From Alphaproteobacteria bacterium (GTDB taxonomy: Bacteria > Pseudomonadota > Alphaproteobacteria > RS24), in contig RFZE01000010.1 in NCBI GenBank assembly GCA_009920875.1, forward strand, positions 1-20,862: a DNA stretch of 20,862 nucleotides, in the 5' to 3' direction. The translations under genes and the position numbers were made by a program. Shown here piece by piece: positions 8,298 through 15,295 of this stretch. The notes under the pieces are model-generated. The model was not told the DNA's origin and ran no database searches. It saw only the letters and a program-made list of their open reading frames with translations. Position 1 is the first letter of the stretch. Every line of letters starts with the position of its first letter.

Positions 8298-8593
8298 TGG
8301 AAACGGTATTTGCCATCACCCTGATTGCACTGGGCATTGCCGCCACTTTGGCAATCATCCGCGCAACCATTGGCCCGACTTCTTTTGACCGCGTGTTGGC
8401 CGTCAACACCATTGGCTCGATCGCCGTTTTGCTGATTGCCGTTTACGGCTTTTTTGACGGGCGACCCGAATTTCTCGACATTGCGCTCCTCTATGCTTTG
8501 ATTAACTTCATCGGCACGATTGCGATTTTGAAATTTTTCCGCTTCGGCACTTTGGGCGATCATGGCCTGCATGAAGAAGGAGACGAGCAGTGA
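8297..8593 (+). CDS. mrpF: Na+/H+ antiporter subunit MrpF/MnhF
   Basis: A 98-residue protein with three membrane helices, matching MrpF (PF04066). The conserved parts are RATIGPTSFDRVLAVNTIG and the helix EFLDIALLYALINFIGTIAILKFF, whose Asp is conserved in the family. MrpF is one of the small core subunits of the Mrp antiporter that packs beside MrpA, MrpE and MrpG. It overlaps mrpE by one base (TAATG) and mrpG by four (GTGA), which points to coupled translation. Confidence 0.92.
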   Translation: METVFAITLIALGIAATLAIIRATIGPTSFDRVLAVNTIGSIAVLLIAVYGFFDGRPEFLDIALLYALINFIGTIAILKFFRFGTLGDHGLHEEGDEQ

Positions 8594-8937
8594 GCGTTTC
8601 CGTCTTGATTGACATTATCGGCATGGTCAGCCTTTTTGTCGGCAGTCTCGCAGTCATATTCGGGGCGCTTGGTTTGTTGCGTCTGGGCGATGTTTACCAA
8701 CGCATGCACGGCACCGGCATTGTCGATACGGGCGGCGCCGGACTTATTTTATTCGGTCTGCTCATGCTGTCGCCCGATTGGACGGTGACGGTGCGGCTTA
8801 TTCTTATCGGCTTTATTCTGGTGATGACCGGCCCGACCGCCACCCATGCCATTGCGCGCGCTGTGCGCGTGTCGGGCGAAGAACCCGATAATGTCAAAAC
8901 CAAGCGCAAAAAAGCGGTTAAAAGAGGGCGGAAATAA
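8590..8937 (+). CDS. mrpG: Na+/H+ antiporter subunit MrpG/MnhG
   Basis: A 115-residue protein with three membrane helices (about 5-30, 40-60, 65-90) and a strongly basic C-terminal tail (KTKRKKAVKRGRK). The signature GLLRLGDVYQRMHGTGIVDTGGAGLILFG is that of MrpG (PF03334). It starts at GTG (8590), preceded by AAGGAGACGAGCA, which supplies a good ribosome site. It overlaps mrpF by four bases and the next gene by one (TAATG). Confidence 0.92.
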   Translation: MSVSVLIDIIGMVSLFVGSLAVIFGALGLLRLGDVYQRMHGTGIVDTGGAGLILFGLLMLSPDWTVTVRLILIGFILVMTGPTATHAIARAVRVSGEEPDNVKTKRKKAVKRGRK

Positions 8938-9467
8938 TGTCCGGTTTCTTTGTCAATGCGGCGCTGATTTCTCTGCTGACGCTGATTGCCTTTCTGGCAA
9001 TTCGCCTACACCGACTGTTTGCCGTGGTCATGTTGTCGGGCGCTTTCTCTCTGGTCGCCGCCACTTTATTTGTTGTGCTTGATGCAGTCGATGTCGCTTT
9101 CACCGAAGCGGCTGTCGGCGCGGGAATTTCGACGATTTTGGCGCTCGCCACTTTGTCGCTGGTACCGGCCAATGAAAAGCCGCATGATTTTGCTTTTGTG
9201 CCGGCTTTTTTGGCTTTCGCCACCGCTGCCATGCTGGCCGTTGCCGTGGCTGACTTACCGGTCTTTGGCGATGTCAATGCACCGATACACAACCATGTCG
9301 CGCCCGATTATCTACAAGGCAGCGCCGAAGATATCGCCATTCCCAATGTCGTGACCTCGGTTCTGGCCAGCTATCGCGGCTTTGACACGCTGGGCGAAAC
9401 GGTTGTTGTTTTCACCGCCGCCATCGCCGTATTGCTGGTTTTGGGCGGCTGGACGCGGCGCAAATGA
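8937..9467 (+). CDS. Stand-alone MrpA C-terminal module (DUF4040/MbhD plus MbhE)
   Basis: A 176-residue, multi-helix membrane protein. Residues 1 to about 80 match the DUF4040/MbhD segment, ending in DVAFTEAAVGAGIST, the hallmark of the MrpA C-terminal region. Residues about 85-176 match the MbhE segment, with PNVVTSVLASYRGFDTLGETVVVF (the RGFDTLGE motif of MrpA). In Bacillus-type Mrp these parts are the C-terminal end of a large MrpA fused behind a NuoL-like domain; in Mbh/Mbx complexes they are separate small proteins. Here they are joined to each other but detached from any NuoL-like domain. The gene overlaps mrpG by one base; 16 bases separate it from mrpB. Database names may include MnhB-like, DUF4040 or MbhD. 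Confidence 0.85.
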   Translation: MSGFFVNAALISLLTLIAFLAIRLHRLFAVVMLSGAFSLVAATLFVVLDAVDVAFTEAAVGAGISTILALATLSLVPANEKPHDFAFVPAFLAFATAAMLAVAVADLPVFGDVNAPIHNHVAPDYLQGSAEDIAIPNVVTSVLASYRGFDTLGETVVVFTAAIAVLLVLGGWTRRK

Positions 9468-9483
9468 GACGGGGAGGATAACA

Positions 9484-9996
9484 ATGCAAGATGATGTCGT
9501 CATTCGCGTCATTGCCAAGGTGATGATACCCGCCGTCATGCTGTTTGCGCTTTATGTGCAATTTCACGGCGATTACGGGCCCGGCGGCGGTTTTCAAGCG
9601 GGGGTTATTTTCGCCGCTGCCTTTGTTTTGAACGCGATGATTTTCGGCCTCAATCGTGGCCGCCATGTCTGGCCTACCGGTCTCAATCTGTTGGCCATTT
9701 GCGCCGGTGTCTTGCTCTATGGCCTGACCGGCATCGCCTCCATGCTGCTCGGGGCCAATTACCTTGATTATGACGTGCTGGGCGCAACCCCTCAATCAGG
9801 GCAACATATCGGCATTTTGCTGGTCGAGTTCGGTGTCGGCCTGACCGTCGCCTCGGTCATGGTCGCCTTATTCTTCACCTTTGCCGGTCGCCTCACCCAT
9901 ATTCGCTTAATGGCGAAAATGCAGGTGCATGAAGAAGCCGACCAACGCAAAACCAAGCGTAAAGCCAAAAGCACCAAAAAGAGGGCGCGCAAATGA
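9484..9996 (+). CDS. mrpB: Na+/H+ antiporter subunit MrpB/MnhB
   Basis: A 170-residue membrane protein matching MnhB (PF04039): four helices and the signature LYVQFHGDYGPGGGFQAGVI near residues 22-40, followed by a TGIASMLLG-type region. The start is the ATG at 9484, preceded by GGGGAGG; the open frame reaches back to 9382, but that part overlaps the upstream gene and lacks family character. The C-terminal tail of about 30 residues is very basic (KTKRKAKSTKKRARK) and lies beyond the membrane part, much like the tail of MrpG here. It overlaps mrpC by four bases (ATGA). Confidence 0.91.
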   Translation: MQDDVVIRVIAKVMIPAVMLFALYVQFHGDYGPGGGFQAGVIFAAAFVLNAMIFGLNRGRHVWPTGLNLLAICAGVLLYGLTGIASMLLGANYLDYDVLGATPQSGQHIGILLVEFGVGLTVASVMVALFFTFAGRLTHIRLMAKMQVHEEADQRKTKRKAKSTKKRARK

Positions 9997-10376
9997 GCAA
10001 TCTCATCGCCCATTGGAATTATTTTCTGGTCATTGCGCTGATGATGATCGGCTTTTATGCGGTGATTGCGCGCGGCAATATGGTCAAGAAAATGGTCGGC
10101 CTGACGATTTTCCAAACCTCGGTCTTCATGCTCTATATTTCCATGGGCAAAGTGGCCAATGGCACGGCACCGATTTTGACCGGCGACGCCACCACGCTTT
10201 ATGCCAACCCGCTGCCGCATGTGCTTATTCTCACCGCCATTGTTGTCGGTGTCGCCACCACGGCAGTCGGCTATGCGCTCATCATTCGTGTTTATGAAAG
10301 CTATGGCACGATTGAAGATGACGAACTTATCAAAATCATTGAAGCGGAAGAAAATGCGGAGGCAAGCAACGCATGA
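9993..10376 (+). CDS. mrpC: Na+/H+ antiporter subunit MrpC/MnhC (NuoK-like)
   Basis: A 127-residue, three-helix protein homologous to NuoK of complex I (PF00420). The signature NPLPHVLILTAIVVGVATTAVGYAL is typical of MrpC, although most members I know carry Gln where this one has His after PLP. An acidic C-terminus follows (IEDDELIKIIEAEENAEA). MrpC sits between the antiporter-type subunits and the small subunits and is needed for complex assembly. Four-base overlaps on both sides (ATGA) suggest strict translational coupling. Confidence 0.92.
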   Translation: MSNLIAHWNYFLVIALMMIGFYAVIARGNMVKKMVGLTIFQTSVFMLYISMGKVANGTAPILTGDATTLYANPLPHVLILTAIVVGVATTAVGYALIIRVYESYGTIEDDELIKIIEAEENAEASNA

Positions 10377-11695
10377 TGCAACACCTTCCCATTTTACAGG
10401 TTCTTTTGCCGCTGCTCGGTGCGCCCCTAGCCGCCCTTTTGCGTGGCCGCGATATGGCATGGGGTCTGGCGCTGTTGCTGACCGGTGCGGCTTTTTTGAT
10501 TTCCATTATTTTATTCAGCCAGCAGCAAATGACCGGAGAGACACTGGTTTATGACCTTGGCGGCTGGCCCGCCCCTATCGGCATTGTCTATGTCATTGAT
10601 GCGGCCAGCGCGCTGGTTCTGCCTGTCATTTCCGGCATTGCTTTTGTCGCCACCATTGCGGCGCGGCGCTTGGTTGAGGCAGAAATTGACGCGCGCGATC
10701 ATGCGCTGTTTTACGCCGCTTGGCTGCTGACCATTGCCGGTATGCTCGGGCAAGTGACGACCGGCGACGCTTTCAATATTTTCGTGTTTCTCGAAATTTC
10801 ATCGCTCTCAGCCTATGCACTGGTCGCCATGGGCGCAGGGCGCGACCGCCGCGCTTTGCCCGCCGCCTTCAACTATCTCATTCTCGGCACGGTCGGCGCG
10901 ACGTTTTACGTTATCGGCCTCGGGCTTCTTTATATGCTCACCGGCACGCTTAATCTGATGGATTTGTCCGAACGCTTGGCCGATGTGCAATCGACGCGCG
11001 CCGCCTTTACCGCATTGGCCTTTATCGCGCTCGGCCTGTTTTTGAAAATGGCGCTGTTCCCGCTGCATTTCTGGTTGGTGCCGGCCTATGCCCATGCGCC
11101 TTCCGCCGTCTCGGCGCTGATGGCCGCAACCGCTACCAAAGTCTCGGTCTATGTGCTTATCCGTTTGGTGTTCGGCGTGTTCGGCATTGATTTCCCGGGG
11201 CTTGCCGATGCGGTCGGCCTATTGGTGCTGACGCTGGGCATTGCCGGTGCTTTTGTCGGCACGCTGGCCGCCATTTTGGAAACCGATTTGAAAAAACTCT
11301 TTGCGCAATCTTCCATTGCCCAGCTTGGCTATATGGCCATTGGCATTGGTGCCATGAGCGCCACCGGCCTCGCCGCCGCCTTTATTCATTTGTTCAATCA
11401 CGCGCTGATGAAAGCGGCGTTATTTCTCGCCATCGGGGCGATTGCCGCGCAAGTCGGGCGTGCCAGCATGGGCACCATTCAAGGGGCAGGACGGCAAATT
11501 CCTCTAACCATGACCGCCATTTTGGTCGGCGGCTTGGCGCTTATCGGTGTGCCTTTGACCGCCGGTTTCATTTCCAAATTATATTTGGTACGCGCGCTAT
11601 TGGAACAAGATTTCTGGCTGCTGGCCGCGCTGACTTTCATCAGCTCGGCTTTGCATTGGCCTATGTTTGGAAAATCATTGAAGCGGCTTGGCTGA
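10373..11695 (+). CDS. mrpD: Na+/H+ antiporter subunit MrpD, C-terminus lost by apparent frameshift
   Basis: As it stands this frame encodes 440 residues of a NuoN/MrpD-type proton-channel subunit (PF00361). Key residues are present: Glu141 in the TM5 segment VFLEISSLSAY, Lys225 in TM7 (FLKMALFPLHFWL), Lys256 in TM8 and a Lys in TM12 (HALMKAALF). MrpD normally runs to about 490-500 residues. The end of this frame (HWPMFGKSLKRLG) does not look like MrpD. The missing C-terminus (AYVWKIIEAAW...) continues in another frame to 11856. Restoring one G after 11653 (TTGCATTG to TTGGCATTG) joins the two into a 494-residue protein reading SALALAYVWK. The start is the first ATG of ATGATG, overlapping mrpC by four bases. 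Confidence 0.9.
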   Translation: MMQHLPILQVLLPLLGAPLAALLRGRDMAWGLALLLTGAAFLISIILFSQQQMTGETLVYDLGGWPAPIGIVYVIDAASALVLPVISGIAFVATIAARRLVEAEIDARDHALFYAAWLLTIAGMLGQVTTGDAFNIFVFLEISSLSAYALVAMGAGRDRRALPAAFNYLILGTVGATFYVIGLGLLYMLTGTLNLMDLSERLADVQSTRAAFTALAFIALGLFLKMALFPLHFWLVPAYAHAPSAVSALMAATATKVSVYVLIRLVFGVFGIDFPGLADAVGLLVLTLGIAGAFVGTLAAILETDLKKLFAQSSIAQLGYMAIGIGAMSATGLAAAFIHLFNHALMKAALFLAIGAIAAQVGRASMGTIQGAGRQIPLTMTAILVGGLALIGVPLTAGFISKLYLVRALLEQDFWLLAALTFISSALHWPMFGKSLKRLG

Positions 11696-11856
11696 AGGAG
11701 CGCCCGAAAGGCGCGCCGGTTTTGGTCGAAACGCCGGTTCATTATGTGCCCGCTTGGTTGATGGTGATTGCCACAATCGGCTTCGGTATTTTCGCAAGCC
11801 CGCTGGTTGATGCGGCCTATGCGGCGGCGCATGTATTTATCGGAGGGGCGCGCTAA
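11656..11856 (+). pseudogene. mrpD: mrpD 3' fragment (C-terminal 66 codons in the -1 frame)
   Basis: From the TTG at 11656 the frame reads LAYVWKIIEAAWLKERPKGAP and then one clear membrane helix (VPAWLMVIATIGFGIFASPLV), ending at a TAA that overlaps the next gene as TAATG. This is the expected last part of MrpD (linker plus final helix), not an independent gene: there is no ribosome site and no proper start codon. The retained coupling of its stop to the next start shows that this is the ancestral reading frame. Confidence 0.8.
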
Positions 11857-13298
11857 TGGCCGGTGATATGCTGATATTGGCGCTATTGGGGCTGCCGCTC
11901 TTGGCCTCGGCTTTGGTGCTGGTGCTGCGCGATAAGCCCAATCTGCGCGACGGGCAGGCTTTGCTTATCGGCCTCATCACCGCCGCTTGCGCGATTGAAC
12001 TTTATGGCCGCGCTGATGGCGATACGCTTTTTATCCTGTCATTGGCCGTCGGCCTCGACATCAGCTTCACCCCCGAACCATTGGGCAAATTATTTGCGCT
12101 GGTCGCCGGTGTGTTATGGCCGGTGGCAACGCTTTATACGGTCGGTTATATGCGGGGCGCGGGTGAAGAAAACCATACCCGTTTCATGTTTTTTTATGCC
12201 ATTGCCATTCACGCCGCCATGGGCATTGCGCTGTCGGGCAATTTGCTGACGCTGTTCGTATTTTATGAACTCCTCACCTTCTCAACCTATCCGCTGGTGA
12301 CCCATAAGGGCACACCGGAAGCCATGCGGGCGGGGCGGATTTATCTCGGCATATTGGTCGCCAGCTCGGTAATTTTGCTGCTGTTAGGCGTTATCGGCAT
12401 TTGGGTGCTGACCGGTACGCTGGACTTTGCGACGGGCGGTATTCTGGCCGGTCATATTGACCCGTTTTATGTGCCGCTCTTGCTGGCATTATTCGCCTTC
12501 GGTATCGGCAAGGCGGCGCTCATGCCTTTGCACCGTTGGTTGCCTGCCGCCATGGTCGCGCCGACACCGGTCAGCGCGCTTTTGCATGCCGTGGCCGTGG
12601 TGAAAGCCGGTGTTTTCACCGTCTTGAAAGTGGCGGTTTATGTATTCGGCATTGATTTTCTGCGCGAGACCGGCAGCAGCGATTGGCTGGTCTGGCTTGC
12701 CAGTTTCTCCATACTCGCCGCTTCCATTGTCGCCATGAGCAAAACCAATTTGAAAGCGCGACTTGCTTATTCGACGATCAGCCAGTTGGGTTATATTGTT
12801 TTGGGCGCTGCGCTCGCAACCTCATTGGCGGCCAGCGGTGCGGCCTTGCACATTGCCGCTCATGCGGCGGGGAAGATTACCTTGTTCTTCTGCGCCGGTG
12901 CGATTTATGTGGCCCATCATTTGACCGATATTAAAGAAATGAACGGGCTGGGTCGCGTCATGCCGGTCACCTTCACCGCCTTTGCCTTGGGGGCGCTGTC
13001 GATTATCGGTGTGCCGCCTTTGGCCGGGGCTTGGTCAAAAATCATGCTGATGGGCGGCGCTTTGGATAATGGTCATTTGGCGGTTTTGGCCGTGCTGATG
13101 CTTTCTTCGCTGCTCAATCTGGTCTATTTGGGTGAGATTGTGCTGCGCGGGTTTTTTGCCGCGCCGAGCCACGGGCTGAAAAGCGAGGCGGTGCAAGAAG
13201 CGCCGCTGACCATGGTGCTGCCCCTATGTCTGACGGCGCTGATGTCGCTGGCGCTGTTCTTCGCCGTTGATGTGTTCATTTTGGATTTCGGAGGCTGA
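11856..13298 (+). CDS. Second MrpD/NuoL-like antiporter subunit
   Basis: A 480-residue polytopic membrane protein of the proton-conducting membrane transporter family (PF00361). Channel residues are intact: Glu138 in TM5 (FVFYELLTFSTYPLV), Lys219 in TM7 (GIGKAALMPLHRWLPAAMVAPTPVSALLHA), a second Lys about 30 residues later in TM8 (VVKAGVF) and Lys in TM12 (HAAGKITLFF). Nearest relatives are MrpD and the NuoL-like N-terminal domain of MrpA. As the operon has only the detached MrpA tail, this protein may fill the MrpA N-terminal role. It starts at ATG 11856 within TAATG, coupled to the mrpD frame. It is followed by the 82-aa gene after one base. Confidence 0.88.
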   Translation: MAGDMLILALLGLPLLASALVLVLRDKPNLRDGQALLIGLITAACAIELYGRADGDTLFILSLAVGLDISFTPEPLGKLFALVAGVLWPVATLYTVGYMRGAGEENHTRFMFFYAIAIHAAMGIALSGNLLTLFVFYELLTFSTYPLVTHKGTPEAMRAGRIYLGILVASSVILLLLGVIGIWVLTGTLDFATGGILAGHIDPFYVPLLLALFAFGIGKAALMPLHRWLPAAMVAPTPVSALLHAVAVVKAGVFTVLKVAVYVFGIDFLRETGSSDWLVWLASFSILAASIVAMSKTNLKARLAYSTISQLGYIVLGAALATSLAASGAALHIAAHAAGKITLFFCAGAIYVAHHLTDIKEMNGLGRVMPVTFTAFALGALSIIGVPPLAGAWSKIMLMGGALDNGHLAVLAVLMLSSLLNLVYLGEIVLRGFFAAPSHGLKSEAVQEAPLTMVLPLCLTALMSLALFFAVDVFILDFGG

Positions 13299-13299
13299 G

Positions 13300-13548
13300 A
13301 TGAGTGACAAACCCGAAATTTCCATTGCCGGACGCCGCTTCATTGCTGCCCTTTTGCTTATATGCGCGGGGCTGCTTGTTGCCGAGTTTATCATTCACCG
13401 CCATGCTTATTTCGCCCTTGAGGCGACACCACTTTTCTTTGCCCTGTTCGGTTTTGTCGCTTTTTGCATTGTTGTCGGCGGTGGCGTGTTGCTGCGCAAG
13501 CTGGTGATGCGCGCGCCTGATTATTTTGACGGAGATGACGATGCTTGA
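13300..13548 (+). CDS. Small two-helix membrane protein of the Mrp operon, function unknown
   Basis: Eighty-two residues, beginning at ATG 13300 behind GGAGG (13290-13294); the longer open frame from 13267 overlaps the upstream gene and is not needed. Two membrane helices are visible (about 12-30 and 39-62). They are separated by a His-containing loop (IHRHAYFALEATP) and followed by RKLVMRAPDYFD and an acidic end (GDDDA). I know of no named family. From memory, similar small proteins with an ALFGF helix and a C-terminal PDYYD-like end occur beside MrpD-type genes in other proteobacteria, but I cannot confirm this here. Its place between two antiporter-type subunits, with a one-base gap upstream and an eight-base overlap downstream, argues for an accessory subunit of the complex. 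Confidence 0.8.
   Translation: MSDKPEISIAGRRFIAALLLICAGLLVAEFIIHRHAYFALEATPLFFALFGFVAFCIVVGGGVLLRKLVMRAPDYFDGDDDA
13531..13534 (+). promoter_or_regulatory. Ribosome binding site for the third antiporter-like subunit
   Basis: GGAG lies six bases before the ATG at 13541, inside the end of the 82-aa gene. It favours that ATG over the in-frame TTG at 13526 and the ATG at 13535. Confidence 0.65.
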
Positions 13549-15241
13549 TGCCATTTTCGCCATTCCCGGCATGATGCTGATTTTGGGCGCGCTGGTCGTG
13601 CCACTGCTGCCGCCCTTCGTGCGCAATTATTATATGCTAGCGCTGATTGCCTTTTCCGGTTGGACGGTCTGGCAAATTGCACCGGGATTGCATATGACGG
13701 CCAATCTGGCCGGTATTGACCTCATTTTGGTGCGCGCTGAGGCGATAACCAAACCGTTTGCGCTGGTCTTCCATATCGCCGCGGCGCTGAACGTCATTTA
13801 TGCCATGCATGAAGACGTCAAAATTACCGCCACGGCGGGGCTGGCCTATGCCGGTGCGGCCATTGCCGCTTTGTTCGCCGGTGATTTCCTCACCCTCTTT
13901 ATTTATTGGGAATTGACCGCTTTCACTTCAGTGTTTCTGGTGCTGGCCGGAAATACGGCGCGCTCCATGGGCGCGGCAATGCGCTATTTGCTGATGCAAG
14001 TCGCCTCCGGCGTTATTTTGCTGGCCGGTGCGGTGCTGCTATGGCGCGACGGTGCGGGCTTCGCTATCACCGCATTGGACGCAACCACGCCGGCCGGTTT
14101 CTGCGTGCTGCTCGCCTTCGGCATAAAGGCCGCCTTCCCGTTCTTGAACGGCTGGCTGCAAGACGCCTATCCCGAAGCCTCGGTGACCGGCACGGTTGTC
14201 TTGTCGGCCTTCACCACCAAGCTATCGATTTATATGCTGGCTTTGTGCTTCGCCGGATTGACACCGCTGATTTGGGTCGGCGCGGTGATGACATTATTCC
14301 CCGTCTTCTTCGCGGTGATTGAAAATGACTTGCGCCGCGTCTTGGCCTTTTCTCTAAACAACCAATTGGGCTTTATGGTGGTCGGCATTGGCGTCGGCAC
14401 GGAGCTGGCTTTGAACGGCACAGTGGCGCACGCCTTTGCCCATATTATTTATAAATCGCTCTTATTTATGAGCATGGGCGCGGTGTTGTTCCGCACCGGC
14501 ACGGCAAAAGCCAGCGAGCTTGGCGGCTTGTGGAAGCAAATGCCGCTGACCGCCATATTCTGCATTATCGGTGCCGTATCGATTTCCAGCTTCCCTCTCT
14601 TTTCAGGCTTTGTGACCAAATCACTGACCATTGGCGCGACCGCCAAAGAGGGCTATTTCCTCGTCTGGATGGCTTTGATATTCGCCTCCGCCGGTGTGCT
14701 GGAACATTCGGGCATTAAAATCCCCTATTTCGCCTTTTTCGGCCATGACCGTAAATTCAAGGTCAAAGAAGCGCCGCTCAATATGCTGATTGCCATGGGC
14801 ATTGCTGCCGCATTATGCGTGATTATCGGCATTTTCCCGCAGCCGCTTTATGCGCTTTTGCCCTATGAGGTGAAATATGATGTGTGGGAGACGGGTCATG
14901 TTTTGGGCGAATTGCAACTCTTGCTGTTTGCCGTTTTGGCTTTTGTCTTCTTGATTGTCCGTGGGCTTTATCCGCCGGAAATTGACTCGACCGTGCTCAA
15001 CACGGATTGGCTGTTGCGCCGAGCCCTACCGCGCGTCGTCAAAGGCCTTGCCATGCCGGTGCTTGCATTATGGTTCGGCGCGGTGGCATGGGCGCAAAAA
15101 ACCATTCTCACTATTTTCCGCATCAGCGAAGAAACCAGCCGCCAAAGCGGTTTGGTATCAGGCATTGCCTCAACCGGCGCGGCGGCAGGTATTTTCCTCG
15201 CCGTCTTCGCGCTGATGCTGCTTGCCCGCCTGTTTATGTAG
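13541..15241 (+). CDS. Third MrpD/NuoL-like antiporter subunit (divergent type)
   Basis: A 566-residue, strongly hydrophobic protein of the NuoL/M/N-MrpA/D superfamily. Glu124 in TM5 (LFIYWELTAFTSVF), Lys196 in TM7 (GIKAAFPFL), Lys227 in TM8 (AFTTKLSIYML) and Lys in TM12 (HIIYKSLLF) are kept. The usual TM7 PLHxWLPxA...APxxVSALL stretch is replaced by PFLNGWLQDAYPEASVTGTVVLSAF, which sets this protein apart from the other two. About 110 residues beyond the usual 14-helix core include a polar segment (YPPEIDSTVLNTD) and further hydrophobic helices to the C-terminus. I place the start at ATG 13541, with GGAG six bases upstream, so it overlaps the 82-aa gene by eight bases. It is the last gene of the operon and is followed by a terminator. 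Confidence 0.87.
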   Translation: MLDAIFAIPGMMLILGALVVPLLPPFVRNYYMLALIAFSGWTVWQIAPGLHMTANLAGIDLILVRAEAITKPFALVFHIAAALNVIYAMHEDVKITATAGLAYAGAAIAALFAGDFLTLFIYWELTAFTSVFLVLAGNTARSMGAAMRYLLMQVASGVILLAGAVLLWRDGAGFAITALDATTPAGFCVLLAFGIKAAFPFLNGWLQDAYPEASVTGTVVLSAFTTKLSIYMLALCFAGLTPLIWVGAVMTLFPVFFAVIENDLRRVLAFSLNNQLGFMVVGIGVGTELALNGTVAHAFAHIIYKSLLFMSMGAVLFRTGTAKASELGGLWKQMPLTAIFCIIGAVSISSFPLFSGFVTKSLTIGATAKEGYFLVWMALIFASAGVLEHSGIKIPYFAFFGHDRKFKVKEAPLNMLIAMGIAAALCVIIGIFPQPLYALLPYEVKYDVWETGHVLGELQLLLFAVLAFVFLIVRGLYPPEIDSTVLNTDWLLRRALPRVVKGLAMPVLALWFGAVAWAQKTILTIFRISEETSRQSGLVSGIASTGAAAGIFLAVFALMLLARLFM

Positions 15242-15246
15242 CCCAT

Positions 15247-15278
15247 AAAAAAGGCGCACCCGCAGGCGCGCCTTTCTG
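15247..15278. terminator. Bidirectional intrinsic terminator between converging operons
   Basis: AAAGGCGC (15250-15257) pairs with GCGCCTTT (15268-15275) around a 10-base loop. A run of A (15247-15252) gives a T-tract for minus-strand transcripts, and TTTCT on the other side serves the plus strand. It lies between the last antiporter-subunit gene (+) and the second acyl-CoA dehydrogenase large-subunit gene (-). Confidence 0.8.
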
Positions 15279-15295
15279 TGTCTCTTTTCTAACCC

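Noticed and set aside
11645..11660. Programmed -1 frameshift producing full-length MrpD
   Set aside because: There is no slippery heptamer of the X-XXY-YYZ type and no evident downstream pseudoknot; a lost G explains the break exactly.
7821..15241. Complex I or membrane-bound hydrogenase (Mbh/Hyf) operon
   Set aside because: No NuoB, C, D, I or hydrogenase catalytic subunit is present, while MrpE, MrpF, MrpG and MrpB are, so an Mrp-type antiporter is the better reading.
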